A stretch of 64,000 bases of DNA from Pachypanchax playfairii (GCA_006937955.1 SSNP01000085.1:1576119-1640118); one strand, 5' to 3'. Positions 38,062 through 50,399 are shown, numbered from the stretch's first letter. A program made the numbers and translations. Notes: generated by a model from the letters alone, not told the origin.

Positions 38062-38592
38062 TTAAAGGTACAGTATGTAAGAATTTTACAATGAAATACT
38101 CACACAACAGTCTAATGCCCGATGTTGAAAGTAAAGTTACATTGTAACAGATCTCGATCTCAGCCCGCTGGTTGGTCGCTAGTTTCTGTCATTTTAAAAA
38201 CGCTGGTCTGGACTGCAATCATTATTTACACGTTCAGACTTCCTGGTTCCAAAGCGAATCACATGTGAGTCTGCAAGGCTGCCAAGTCTTCAACACAAGC
38301 AGCTTTAATTTCACAACGAGCCGCAGTAAAATGTAATAAACCACCACATCCTTCCAACTGAGCAGCCGAGCTGCACATGATGGGGTGTTCAAAAAACTCA
38401 ACGCTAAACAAATAGACCTTCAGACATTCCCAAAAATTGAACAAGTACAAGAGAAACAAAACGAGGATCAACAATGGCAACCCAGCAGAAAAATCATGGA
38501 GGGGAGGGGGGGAGTGGCGGAGAGGGGATGTTTTTTTTTCTACATGAACTGCAGGACTCAGATTTGACAATTCCTACATACTGTATCTTTAC
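38062..38592. mobile_element. piggyBac-type MITE (TTAA element), copy 1
   Basis: Begins ttaaaggtacagtatgtaag and ends with the inverted partner (complement: taaagatacagtatgtagga). The terminal inverted repeats are about 22 bp, and the left flank is TTAA with TTAC at the right. TTAA target duplication and this terminus type are typical of piggyBac-derived MITEs in fish. There is no transposase ORF; the 103-codon minus ORF at 38259-38570 is incidental. Confidence 0.8.
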
Positions 38593-38934
38593 ATTCACAA
38601 GACTGGAGCTGTTTGAAAACAGCAGCAATATATTTTAGTCCGTGTAGATCCGCCATTAGCTTGTCAGTCCTGTTAGATGTAAACTTGAAGTTATCTACAA
38701 CAACTATAATATTCATTTTTTAATAACATTTAGAAAGAACCATGTCAGAATTGCTGAAATATTTATTTAACATTCAGATTTTTATCTTTTCTACTCATCA
38801 TTTTTTTTTACTTCCTTAACCTGCTTGTTATGCTTATTTTCCATTAAAAAAATGACCTGAATTAAGGATTTTCAGTAGGAGATTCTGGAATCGTCTAATT
38901 TAAGTTTGTATAAACACAGAAAAGTTATGTGTCT
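38593..38934. other. Non-coding DNA, no feature seen
   Basis: AT-rich filler with no recognised element. Confidence 0.4.
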
Positions 38935-39240
38935 TGTAGTGCAGCATCTTTTGTTGATGCTGCCTCTCTTTCACAGCGTCATATTTAGCAGCCTGCTCTT
39001 TAATTATGATTAGGCTGTTCACACTTCTCACCCTCCTCATCGCTCAATTACAGCGCAATATTGATTTGTTCCTGTAGAGCCCCTATCAAGAATGCACAAG
39101 CAGGAAATCACTGATGTGATCTCTAATATGATAAATGTGTTTTAATCCGACATTGTATTAAAGCGCCATCTTACGCTGCTATTAGTCACTGAATTAATGA
39201 TAAGAATTAACCAGTTTGGCAGTTGGAACGAGTCCGGCCC
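38935..39240. promoter_or_regulatory. Candidate conserved non-coding element
   Basis: Dense homeodomain-like cores in complex text: tctttaattatgattaggct, cgctcaattacagcgcaata, tgaattaatgataagaatta. No repeat-family match and no ORF. This is among the more enhancer-like blocks of the desert. Confidence 0.35.
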
Positions 39241-39439
39241 TTGATTCCCTGTTGTTGGTCATTTTTACTCTCAAACTTTGTCCTCATATCTAATGAACCC
39301 AGTTCTGTAAAAGGAACTTTTTGGTTAAACAACAATTTATCATCACCTAAAACAAAAGTTTGTTTGAGATCTTTTGTTCCTCGAAGTTCAAATATAGTCT
39401 CAGAGGTGCACGTGTGAATAAATAGACTCGTGTAGGGTG
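39241..39439. other. Non-coding DNA between two candidate elements
   Basis: Two short opposed ORFs with no domains and no recognised repeat. Confidence 0.35.
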
Positions 39440-39790
39440 CACTACATCTAATAGCAGTCATTTGGTTATAGATGGTATCTGCAGTGGCACTTTATTGTAA
39501 GTTGAGCACATCATGAGAGAGTGCACAGAGGCTCGCAGGCTTGCCCGGCCACAAAAAAAGGAGAGCATGTGGCAGTGTCAGCAGCCTACTGCGGCGTGGC
39601 CAGGTTTCCTGGGGCGAAGGCTGTGCTGCGCTCCATACGGAGGGCCTGTGCTGGGAGCCCGGGGGCCATGCAGTCCCAGGTCAGCAGATGGGCCTGTGAT
39701 TATTATTTCCAGGCCTGTCTTACCTGACCACTTCCTCACTCCGTGAACAGCTGTTTCACTCGCTTCACTGAGACGCTACATGAGCAGCCA
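39440..39790. promoter_or_regulatory. GC-rich island, candidate regulatory element
   Basis: Positions 39500-39730 are sharply GC-rich within AT-rich DNA (ctgcggcgtggccaggtttc, gggagcccgggggccatgca). Three ORFs of 60-77 codons overlap in two frames with no domain. It could be an enhancer, a short CpG island promoter of a non-coding RNA, or a conserved element. Confidence 0.33.
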
Positions 39791-41179
39791 TTTTTCTTCT
39801 GTTCTTTACTTTGTACATAGTATAAATCTTTACTGTGACCCTGCTCCTGGCGCCATCCACCTGTGTCTTACCTCAGGCGAAAGCTCCCCCAGGAGAATTG
39901 TTTGTCTTTTTCTTCGCTCTTTACCAAACCAGGGAAAATGACTATCAGGATTGTTTTCCAGACAATGGAAGTGAAGGGTAAACTTATCTTAATTTCACTA
40001 TAAAAGCTCTCAGTCAGGTCTTAATTTTTACATAATATTACACAAGAAAGTTGCATTTTAAGGACATTTCATTGCTCATGTGTATTTAAGTTATAGTTTT
40101 TCATCTTTCCAGATTCTTTTCAACATTTGTTGAGGATTATTGGGATTTATTTTAAGAAGTATGAATTTTTGTGTCTAAACAGAGTAAAACCGATGCTTGT
40201 TTAATCTTTCTGAATCAGGTTGTTGTGTCATGAGTCATGAGAACATGCCATTTCTCTTTGATTTTGTCAGATTTGGCCATCACATATTGCAGAGTATGGT
40301 GCTTTTGGATGAACACCCTCTTTAGTCAACCAATTCATCACACTGCAGGGAATATTGTTCTACAACACCTGGTGTTCAGACTATTTCTGTGTTCTAAACA
40401 CTGTTAGTACAAACCATTTGTTCTGCATCCAACCACACTCGCAACAGCCTCATTACCGTTTCATTATTCCTGGAGGATTTTTTTTTTCCCCATACGTTTT
40501 AAATATCATTACTATAAAACAAATTATTATCATCAGTTATTTTTTTATTTACATCCCACGGAAAGGCTGGAAAGTCTCAGATGCAAAGAATCTGAGATAG
40601 TTGAAGTGCTTGCAAATGTCGTTTTGATTAAATATATTTTGAATTATTTCACCAAAGAGTTTCATTTGACAAGTTCGGCTTTTGGTTCAGCACAGCAGAC
40701 ACGAGTAAAATCTTTGTTTGGAAAAAAAAAAAACAATATCAGAAGTAATAGCGTCATTGTACTGCATTCCAAGAGAGAATTATTTTTCCATAGAACAAAT
40801 GTTTTTGTAAGAAGTTTAAAAGCAACAAAAAGAAGATGATGAAAAAAAAAAAAAGCAGCAGAAAAACATTTAACCAGGAACACAAAGAGAACTGCAGCAG
40901 CCCATTTTAAGCCCCTGAAATCATTCAACATAGATTCAAGCAGTGAATAAAAGAGCAGATTCTGGCTTATTTATTGATGAAAATGAAATGGCTTAGAAAG
41001 GGGATTTCTTTGAAATGTGCAACATAAAATAATAGATTTTCTTGCCTGTGTGAATAAAAGGTGAGGGAGGGGATGAAGCTCGTTTTGAGTACAAGAACAT
41101 TCTCTGCACTTTGGTGAAGAAAAAAAAAAAAAAAAAACTAAAATAAAAACTCTTGCTAGAAAGATAAGGAGTGTACACC
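39791..41179. other. Non-coding DNA, no feature seen
   Basis: AT-rich, with A-runs near 40720, 40843 and 41120. ORFs up to 89 codons have no domains. Confidence 0.4.
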
Positions 41180-41660
41180 TGTTCAGTCACGTGCAGGTTT
41201 CAGGATTTCACATCGGGCTTCAGCCACTGAGCTGTTGATCAGACACCTCTTTCACACAGCTGGTACATTTAGATTCCCAGCCCCTCCCTCAAATCCCACA
41301 GTGTGCTCTCAAGGAAATGTGTGGAAATGAATTATGGAAATTTCTGATGGGGGAAACTTGGTGCATTAGTGTTTCATTTAGCTTGCTCGTGTCCTGAAGC
41401 GCTACTTCAGCCTACGAGGGACAGAGCTAGGAAAAAAATAACTCTCAGCGGCAGGGAAGCCCATGGGGGTGCGTCTCCCAGTCAGGGCACGTGCGAGACG
41501 ATATATCTGCCAGTGGCCTGGGCCTGTCTGATACAAGCTCTCTCTCACAGGTGGATTTATCACCGTTGCCTGGAGCTGCAGGCCTGCAAACTCAACACGG
41601 GCCTTCATTTTTTAAAGTGGCTAAGTACAGCAACCTCTGCCTCAACCTCTGCAGCTTATG
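41180..41660. promoter_or_regulatory. Candidate conserved non-coding block
   Basis: A complex, GC-balanced stretch: gttcagtcacgtgcaggttt (an E-box CACGTG), tggaaatgaattatggaaat, agtcagggcacgtgcgagac and gaagcccatgggggtgcgtc. The 121-codon ORF at 41369-41734 shows no domain or splice signals. Confidence 0.33.
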
Positions 41661-41934
41661 ATGCACTTCTCCAACCCAGATGTTCTTTATTTGTGTTAGT
41701 GTTTCATTTTAAAGATTTAAATTCAGAAATTTAACAGTTGACAACATTTTTGTTTATTGGACACTTGAAAAAAAATATTTTTTATATGTCTGATTTTTCT
41801 ACCCTGCACTACTGGCTGATCACTTCAACTTATTGTGATTTGCAGATTACATTAATACATTTATTTTTTTCTATTTTAAATATTTATTAGAAGGTCTATA
41901 ACTTGACTATGAAGAAAAAAGTCATTTGTAGTTT
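41661..41934. other. AT-rich spacer, no feature seen
   Basis: T- and A-runs only. Confidence 0.4.
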
Positions 41935-42490
41935 ATGTTTTTAGCCGTGTGTCTTTTTTTTGCATTTATTTCTTTGTTGTTTAACATTCTGATTCTTTTT
42001 TATGATTGTCTTGGTTTTCTGTGGTGTTTATTTATTTATATATATATTTTTCTTGCTTGCTGCTTCCCCCCACATACCACATCCTTTTTCGCCAATCATA
42101 TACTCCCTCGGTGTGTCTATGGTTCCTGGTTTTTAGTTGCTTCTTGTCAGAGCCTTGTTTTTTTTTTTTCTTGCTGCAGCTTCAGTTCTGTTGTTGTTGT
42201 TGTTTTTTACCAGTGCATTTTTTATGTTTCTCATCCTTTGTGTGTGTGTAAGGGGGGGTCTCTGTGTTTTGAAATACCTGCTTCCACGTCCCAAAGTTTC
42301 CTTTGTTTTAAGCTTAATCAACTGTGTATGAAGTCTGCTCTGGTTTTCTCCCATCATCATCAGAAATATGCATTTTTAGTTAATTTATCGTTCCAAATGA
42401 ATTCTAGGTGTGAGTGTGTAAATAGATGTTTGTCCCTTTGTGTCCCTGTGATGGTCTGGGGGCCCATCTGGGTCGAAGCTTTCCTCTGTC
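41935..42490 (+). mobile_element. Interspersed repeat family C, copy 3 (plus strand)
   Basis: Plus-strand text is T/C-skewed (ctttgttgtttaacattctg, tcggtgtgtctatggttcct, tgttgttgttgttttttacc) and its right end has SINE-like words (gtttgtccctttgtgtccctgtgatggtctgg, split over 42428-42459). The skew keeps a 269-codon ORF open (41935-42744), rich in Phe, Leu, Cys and Ser. It has no signal of a real membrane-protein family, and the frame runs through repeat into unique AT-rich DNA. Confidence 0.45.
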
Positions 42491-43793
42491 ACAGTGATCT
42501 CTGGAGATTAAAAAAAAAAGTTCCTTGTAACACTGCTAAGGATAAAGTGAGTATAGAAATTCCATTTATGAATGACAGTTTAATTAGTTTCATTATTTAC
42601 ACAGAAAGCGTCTGCTCCAACCTCTCAACCACAATTCCACTTGTAAAAAATATTCAGAGTTTTTGCAATGTTCATGAAATCTTCACAATATTATGCAATA
42701 ATACACTGTATCCTAATGACATCACTGCTATGGAGTTTCATTAAGGAATTAAAATGAAGTGTGTAAATTAGGACAAGCTTTTCATCCTTAAGTGTTTTCT
42801 TCTTATGCTATATGTAAACATTGCTAAGGGTGAAAGTTGTTGTAAAACTACAGGAGATTGTGTCCTTCTGTTACAATACAGGTCATGTAAAAGAAAAGCA
42901 CAAAACCCATGTTACATATTAAGAACATGCAACAGGACTTGACTTATTTTAACTATGTTATTTAATGACACCAGGGTCTCATCAGGGTCTCATATTGCAA
43001 TAAAATCAACCAAAATGACACAAAGGTGTATTTTTATCATTTAATAAGACCACTATTGTTATTTAGGGAAAGGAAACGTTTTCTGATGCATAATCTAATT
43101 ATGTTTCTGAGAATGTATATTTTCTTCCCACTAACACAGAGCAAAATTAACATGTTACATCATGAGGGAATTTGTGCTGCTACTGCTGCTGTAACGCAGA
43201 GAAAACGCCATTTTTGCAACATGACTAAATGTAATATTGTAAAATTGTAGTGTATCTTTTAATTTCTAAAGTAGTGGATGTTGTGCTTTCAGTGTTTTTC
43301 CAGAGAGTGATGGAGGCTGCTTACAAAAACAGTTTCTGCAGTCTGTCCAACTCTATTAGCAACAGTCCATAATATCAGTGAATAAATTAACTTTTTATGT
43401 TTTTTGATTAATGAAACATGATTCATTAAGACATTTCCTAACCTGACCTCTGCAAAGCAAGATGGCAAAAAATATCAGAGACTTATGATTTGCATGAACA
43501 GTTTTTATGTAGCTGTTGAGAACACACATTCATTTAAAAGTGAAGTCTTATGTGTATCTTACTTTAAATCAATTAACATCTTTTTTTGTTATTGATTTCT
43601 TGGTTGAATATAGACTGAACAGGGAAATTCTGCTCAAAAAAAGATGCTTTCAATTTAAATTTGATATTATTATCTCCAGTCTGTCATTTTCATATACAAA
43701 ATGTTTATACTAAATGTTTTTATGACCTGCAGTGAAACACATCAACGGGGCAAAGTTTGGGAAGTCAAATTTAGTACCTGTCTGTCAAAGACC
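42491..43793. other. Non-coding DNA, no feature seen
   Basis: AT-rich. The short ORFs have no domains. Confidence 0.4.
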
Positions 43794-44280
43794 TTAAAGA
43801 CTCACTCCGATCATCTGTTGAGCTACTTTAAAGCGTATCAGTGGTCTTAAAAATTATGATTATAGCGTTTTTACCCCAAAACCTGTGCAGTTTTCTAAAA
43901 TGTAGTTTCTGCATAGCGGCAATAACTCATTAGCAATTCACCCCTGTGCTGTGGGCGGAACCATGGTGTGGAGGATCCCCCCGTCCCTCCCTGTTGCTGA
44001 GAGATCTCTGTTTATGCTAGCTCCTGCCCCGCTAGCTTACAGCTAGCGGGGCAGGAGCTTGTGGCCCGCCCAGTGTCTTTTCTACGTCACAAACTCAGTC
44101 TTTTTAGACACATTTTTGCGTCTGCAACTGATTCACAGCTATTTGAGTGCAGAAATACTCAGAAATGCAATTTTGAGCTTAATGTTTTTAAGATACGCCC
44201 TCCAGCATCCGATAAACGCCACAAAAACATGTTAACAGAACAACACAAAAAACATGAATTTCATCATAGTGGGTCTTTAA
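43794..44280. mobile_element. piggyBac-type MITE (TTAA element), copy 2
   Basis: Flanked by TTAA at 43794-43797 and 44277-44280. The ends are inverted: ttaaagactcactccgatca on the left, and on the right the complement ttaaagacccactatgatga. The element is 487 bp with no transposase. Its middle holds a GC-rich hairpin described separately. It is a different family from the 38-kb copy, judging by the terminal sequence. Confidence 0.85.
44019..44059. repeat. 19-bp perfect hairpin inside a TTAA MITE
   Basis: The left arm agctcctgccccgctagct (44019-44037), a 3-nt loop (tac) and a perfectly complementary right arm (44041-44059). It is GC-rich, unlike its surroundings, and would fold strongly as RNA or extruded DNA. 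Confidence 0.95.
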
Positions 44281-45099
44281 TGCTGATTTTAAGATACTGA
44301 AATCTATTTCTAACAACTGTTGAGCGTTAAAACTAAGTCTTAATGTGTTAGTGACATTAAATAAAGCTGTTGATTAACTAAGTTAATAAGAAAAGCAAAT
44401 TGGGTATTATTGGCAGGAAAGAAACCAAATCTTTTTAATGAGCACTATTAACATGTTGTTTTTAAGATAACTGTATAACTGCAAATTAGCTTTTTTTGTG
44501 CATAAAAGCAACATAACATGAGCTCTGAGATGGGAGGAGATTAAGATGGGGAGGGTGGAAAAAGGGAACTCGTTTTTGCAGTAGAAGCAAAAAAGTAAAA
44601 ACCATTGTGAGTAACTATGTGTACATTTAAAAAGTAATATTGGTATTACATGCACAAAACAAAATGTTCCTATTGAGAAGTGCAGATGAGTTTGAGGTGA
44701 ATATTACTCACCACTTTTTTAGCAAGTTTTACTTTACGTTCTGGCTGTGCTCCTTAGAGGAGAGAATAAATTTACCACAGGTGTGAGTTTTCCCAGAGAG
44801 GTTTGAAAGCGTAAGGGCACAAAGACTGTGTGAGCACAGAAACAAAGAATACATAAAAAAATGGAAGCTCATTTTGAAGGAATGTTTTCTTTTTCACAAT
44901 ATGAAATTACCTAAAGAAGCAGGTTTCATTTGCTGTCCTCTCTAAGGAAAGTTGTGTTTTCCCCAGTTTTGTTGCCATTTTTTTTATTATACCAATACAT
45001 ATAAATGTGAGTAGTGGCTTAAAAAAAATCACACGAGCACAACTTTATTATGCTGATCTCTCCTAAATTATTTTCATACAAATATATGAGCTTTTCAAG
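44281..45099. other. Non-coding DNA, no feature seen
   Basis: AT-rich. The 82-codon minus ORF at 44407-44655 has no domain. Confidence 0.4.
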
Positions 45100-45107
45100 A
45101 GCCTGAA

Positions 45108-45210
45108 ACAAACAAAAACCAGCCAACTAAACAAACAAACTAACAGACTGCTAACTAACTAAAGAAACAATCAACCAGCCAACCAACTAAACAACGAACC
45201 AACCAACGGG
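45108..45210. repeat. Degenerate AAC-rich simple repeat
   Basis: Runs of aaacaaac, ccaactaa, ccagccaa and ccaaccaac words, an imperfect (CAAM)n-like tract. Confidence 0.8.
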
Positions 45211-45689
45211 TTATCGCTCTACAACACGGCAGAGTCACACTGGAGCTAATCTAAACACGGAGAAGTGCGACACGTCAATCACAGCCAAGTGTACCACTCC
45301 CCAGTGTCCTAAGTAACGCCTTCATTCAGCATTATTTGAAAAAGCAGTTAGAAAGCAGGAAGGAAATTTAAAAGGGGGTGAGTTTCTCTTTAAATTTAGT
45401 GAGGTCAAGATACTTTTTAGGCCAAAAAATAGAAAACATAATTACTTGTTGTGATACTAAATCAGAAGCTCATGAAAAAAAAAAGAAAATTATAACTATA
45501 GATGAAAATCCTTTTATTTTAAAAGGAGCTTGATCTTAACTTTGACCTTGTTGACCTTTGCTGGGTGCAAAACCAAGGATTAAACAGAGAAAACATTTAT
45601 CCTCTCCATTTTTTAAAACTTAGTTCACTAAAACTCAGCAATATCTTTTCACCAAAACATTCCTTATATTCCCTAAATGTTTGTATAGA
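45211..45689. other. Non-coding DNA, no feature seen
   Basis: No ORF or repeat of note. Confidence 0.4.
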
Positions 45690-46070
45690 TGCTCAGTCAG
45701 CTTTTTTCTGATCACAAATATTTGTTTGTAGAAGCACATTGTTCCAGCCAAATGGTCCCCTTGTAGGAGGCAAACCCTTCGGCCAGGGGCAAGCTGGTCC
45801 CAGCCTGCCTGCAGCAGCAACAGTGTGCACACTTCATGCTCGAGACACACCTCCACTCACAGTCCGTTAGGCCAACCTGCGGTGCATACCTGGCAAACGC
45901 CACAGCAGCTTGCCAAGAAAGATTTATACCTGGTGTTTGACCTACTTGAGTTTGCATCTATATTAGTAAAAGGGAAGAGCTTAGTTGTGGGGGAGAGAAA
46001 GGTCACAGCGATCCCTGGTCCTTCTCTGATACATCAGGATGATGAAACTGGCTAATTTAACGAGCAACAG
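45690..46070. promoter_or_regulatory. Candidate conserved non-coding element
   Basis: GC-balanced complex text: ccttcggccaggggcaagct, ctgcctgcagcagcaacagt, ccaacctgcggtgcatacct. Overlapping ORFs on both strands (45635-46055) lack domains. No repeat-family match. Confidence 0.3.
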
Positions 46071-46199
46071 TTGTCCTCTTGGTTGTTACAGATGGTGCAC
46101 TGCAGCTCTGGTCATAGCCACTTGGAAACCAACGTAGACAACTCTGATATGGAGGGGCTCTGACATGTTACCAGTATGAATATATATTCATTTCAAAAT

Positions 46200-47220
46200 G
46201 TTGCATTTATTCCAAAACTATAATTCAATTATAAAAAGGTGGATGTAAAATGTAAATAAAAACAGAATAGAATGATTTACACATTTCACAGACCCATATT
46301 TTATTCCCAATGGAACATAACCAATATTACAAATATTGACCTGAGATATTTTACCATTTAATAGAAAGTTTTAGCTCATTTTTAGTTTGTTGGCAGCAAC
46401 ACAGTTCAAACAAGATGGAGCAGGTTGATGTTTAATGTTATGTAGCATCTTCTCTTCTTCTAACATCTGTCTGTAAACATCTGGGAAGCGAGGAGCCCAA
46501 CTGCTGAATTTTTTTAGGTGAAGAATGCTGTCTCAGTCTTGTCTGATGCAGGATTCTAGCTGCATAACAGTTTGGGGACTTTGTTTCCAGAGGTTTTCTG
46601 TTGGTGATATATCTGGACTGCAGGCAGGTCAGTTCAGCACACAGACTGTGAAGCCAGGCTGTTGTTTCTTGCATCTGCAAGACCTCCACTGAAAGAGATG
46701 TTGTCTATATGGAGCAGATGTTGCTCTGAAACCTCTGTGTACTTTTGAGCACTGATGGAGTTTTTCCAGATGTGTGAGGTGCCCACGCGATGCATGCAGC
46801 TTCAGACCATCAGAGATGCTTTTAAACTGTCTGCTGATAACAAGCTGAACAGCTTCTCTGCTCTGCAGACTGCAGGACACTGGGTCCATAGTTTCCATAA
46901 AGATTTGGACTATCTGACCACGTCCCCTCAGATGATTTTAAATGAGCTTTGCTTCAGAGAAGACACCTGGATTTCAGAAATGTGACTTCTTCTTTGCAGC
47001 ATTCATCTTTAACTGGAGTTTGTGGATCACATAGTGAACTGTGTTAGCAGACATATCTGAAACACAGTGCCACCTCAGGGCCTACTTATCACAAGCATCC
47101 AGTTTTGACCTTTGACCTTGTCCCTTTCCCAGAGATTCCTCCTGATTCCCTCAATCTTTTTGTTATATTATTCACTGTAGAAAGTGGGATTTTCAAAGTC
47201 TTTGCAAATTAATGTTAATT
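46200..47220 (-). pseudogene. Degraded Tc1-family transposon, minus strand
   Basis: Read on the minus strand, the order is helix-turn-helix-like DNA (cctcctgattccctcaatct is its complement), then the transposase core, then the 3' end with ataaaatatgggtctgtgaa and a terminal region resembling the TACAACCCCAATTCC-ended Tc1-like elements of fish. Two frame pieces retain the C-terminal half: 46629-46898 (QLVISRQFKSISDGLK..., LHASRGHL..LEKLHQCSKVHRGF) and 46438-46689 (LTCLQSRYITNRKPLE..., LGSSLPRCLQTDVRRREDAT). The DDE-type aspartate region is broken by frameshifts and substitutions, so it is inactive. Confidence 0.8.
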
Positions 47221-47899
47221 TATCCATTTTTTCAGACGTGTTTATGATTTTTTTTCTTTTTTTTGTTGATTTTGGATTCCTTCTTTTCTTTGAACCGCCT
47301 GTTCCTACTCCCCTTATTGTTAAGGTCAGAATTTTTGCTCTCTTTTTTTCTACGTTGCTCCTGACCTTGCTTTAAGATTGTACGTTTTCAATGTTCAGTT
47401 CAGGAATAAGATTATTTTGGACTTACTGTAAATTGACTATAGCTCATCAGGAGAAATATATCCTATATCCACCCCCCTGCATTTACTGTTACAAGTTTGG
47501 AAATTAAAATAAAAAATAGCACGATGCAAAAGAATGTTTTAACCTATAAACTTTTTTTTTTTTTGGTTAGCAAAAAACTTTAAAAAATGAAAAGATTCAG
47601 AACACAAAGCCGAAAATGAGGAAAAAAACAAACTTAAATGCACAATAAACTATTTGTTGCTGTAAAAACCTAGACTGTTAGTTTATAATGGCTTTTAGCC
47701 AGCACATTATTTTTGTTTCCAGTGGCAACAATAAAGCACCACAGGTAAGTCACCTGGCACTAAACCTAAAATAATTTGATGTCTGTGGAATGAGACTCAG
47801 GAGAAATGTACCAGTGAGCTGGGTAATTTGAATGATAGAATAACTTTCCTTGTGTTTGTAAGAAATAAAAAAAAAAAAGACTGAGCTAATGTATTCAGT
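47221..47899. other. Non-coding DNA, no feature seen
   Basis: T-rich stretch (47250-47400) possibly related to repeat family C, then AT-rich filler with poly-T and poly-A runs. Confidence 0.35.
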
Positions 47900-48420
47900 G
47901 TATTTGCGGTCATGCTGTTCAGTTTTTTTATCACCTAGAGATGAGCATTAAATCACCTCACTGGGGGAATGAATCGCAGGAGCGAGGAGGGGAAAAAAAA
48001 AATGAGGCAGCTTCTGGATCTAATGAATTCCTCGGAGAATAAACACGGCTTTGAATAAAGCCCTAATCACGAATTAAGTGGTTGTTGCCATCATACCTTT
48101 GTAGACCATACCCGCAGACATGGACGTGTGAGTGTGTGTGTCTTCAAATTATATCCTCAGCTCTGACAACAATGAATAAAGATAAGACGTGAGCTACCCA
48201 GTTCTCATCCAGTCTCTGTTTAAAGATAGACCGCGGCTCATTTCTCAACTAATCCCTTGTTTCAATCCCTCCTTCATTTGCTCTGTCTGGACTGTGGCTT
48301 CAAGGGTCAAACTGTAATAACAGGGAAGCTGTCCATTCTGTGACAAGGTCACCTCTCGCTTCTCTTTATTTTCAGTTTAAATCCTCCAAATAAACTTTGA
48401 GAAGTGCAATATGATTTATT
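47900..48420. promoter_or_regulatory. Candidate conserved non-coding element with homeodomain cores
   Basis: Contains ggatctaatgaattcctcgg, aataaagccctaatcacgaa and gaattaagtggttgttgcca in about 90 bp, with TAATGAATT, TAATCAC (bicoid-like) and a TTAAGTGG NK2-type core. It is complex and repeat-free. Among the desert blocks this is one of the best enhancer candidates. Confidence 0.36.
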
Positions 48421-50399
48421 ACCTGATAATGCATCAGCCACAAAGGAGCTGTCTACAAAATTCCGTTCATAACTCTGTATTTTTTATTTTTTTCTGTACC
48501 AATATTGGCCCACAGACTTGCCTCTTTGAACAAGCTATAGAGCAACTGGCAGAACAAAGATGGGGCTAAGTTTTTCTCAGTGAATAATCCCTCTGAGCCT
48601 TCTTTGAAGGAGTTCTTACACCAGGAAGGTGGATAGGGCAGATTTTAATCAATACAGGAAAACAAGGAACTCAGGGGACGTGAGGAGCCTACCAGTCAGG
48701 ATGAAGATTAAACACCTCTGTCTAAAACACACTCAGCTCATGTCAGAAAGCCCGGGTAACTTCAAATCCATCTATCAAAACGGTATCAAACTGTGTTTTT
48801 CTAACAAAGCAATGTTATATGACATGTATTCTCCCCTACAGCTGTAGGTGAGTGTGTGGATCATAAATCATAGCAGACAAAGCTCAGCTTGACCTCTAAA
48901 CGGTTGTATATCAGACTATTCTGATTCAGTGAGGATGTCTTTGGCCTCAATATGTAGCTGTTTGGGCTTTGAACACTCTAGACTGTAGACCTAATCCCAG
49001 TGGACTGATTCTGCATAACAAACAATCTGGTTTTTGTCCAAGGCCTCTTGTTGTACGTTTCAGACAGGAGTGGGAAATCAGAATGTAGTTTTTCTAAAGC
49101 TTCACACGTTGTACAGAAAGTCGATTTTTGTATTCATTTATTGGAATCATGACTAAAATGCAGTAACTGAAGATTCCTCAGGAAATTACAAGTTTAGAAA
49201 AAAATGTTTAGAATTTACAAATGTACAATTCTCTTCAGTTTTTTTTCCTTTCAACTCGGACCAGGTTGCATGACTTTCTACAATTTAAAGTGAATTTTTT
49301 TCTTAGAGTAAATTATTAAAGTGAATTAGATACAGACTGCTGAATTTTATTTGATCTAAAATTTCTGTGAGATGTTTGATATTTTCCGTGCTTTACAAAC
49401 AGTCTTTTTGACAAACACTGTTGGTTTATTTTAATAACAATTACTATTATTTTTTTGGTTTCGGTAAAATTTTAACGTGAGTCATCATGACGTGAGCTGT
49501 TGAGGCTGCAGCCACCTCTTGTGGTGGTTGAAGGACATTGTCGCTTAACGCTAACTTTACACAAACAATGGCAAACAAATCCTGTTCTCTCGCAAGTAGA
49601 TACCCGAAAAATACTTTTTGTGACACATTTATCAAACAAAAAGAAAAAAAAAAGGAAGTCAGAAAAGTCACAGTTTAAAAGTTGCTTCAAATGTAATACA
49701 ATGACTTGTAGATCTGTTTACTGATTGTCATCATGTGATTATTCTTCAGGCAGATAATTTTTGTACTAAGCAGATTATGTTGCTCCTAAATTGGTGTTGC
49801 TGGGACTGTTAGTGCTTCAATACCAGCAATTAATTGCCACCATGATAAATGTTTCTCCAGGAGTGAACACACTGAAATAGCTTTAGATATTGTAACATAC
49901 ATGTATGAACACAGAACATATTCACAGTTCTCCTATTCAAGTCATTTTCCTGCACATATAAAGACTTTGAACTTATTGTAGTGTTGTGATTTTTCTTATT
50001 ATTATTCTTTATTCTGGTGAACCATCTTGATGCTGACAATAGTTATATCAATTAATTGCCTATGTCTTCAACCTTTTGATTGATTATAGATAATCAGGTG
50101 GGGACAGATCATTAACAAGTTGTTCATTTTCTGGGTTTTCAGTCTTTACTCGTCTACGTTAACGAAGGTTTTTAATGTAATATTTATTGTTCATAGAAAG
50201 CTAGAGGTTGTGCTCAACATGATGACAATAGCCCCAGTTAACATAAGCTGCAAGATGAAAAAAAAACAGCTATCTTGTGTAATGTATGGCCATCTTAGAT
50301 GCAATTATTATTTTTTCTTTTGAGGGAGATTGTACAAGTACAGAAGTCTTCTTCTTCTGTGTTAATTAGACACTCCCAGTCATGTTGGCTTCAGGGTTG
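48421..50399. other. Non-coding DNA, no gene recognised
   Basis: Mixed: 48500-49080 is moderately complex and may hold regulatory sequence, while 49080-50399 is AT-rich with several runs. ORFs up to 74 codons have no domains. Confidence 0.35.

Noticed and set aside
41935..42744. 269-codon plus-strand ORF, Phe/Leu/Cys-rich, looking like a membrane protein
   Set aside because: It lies in T/C-skewed repeat DNA, crosses from repeat to unique AT-rich sequence in one frame, has low-complexity runs and matches no family. Base skew explains the open frame.
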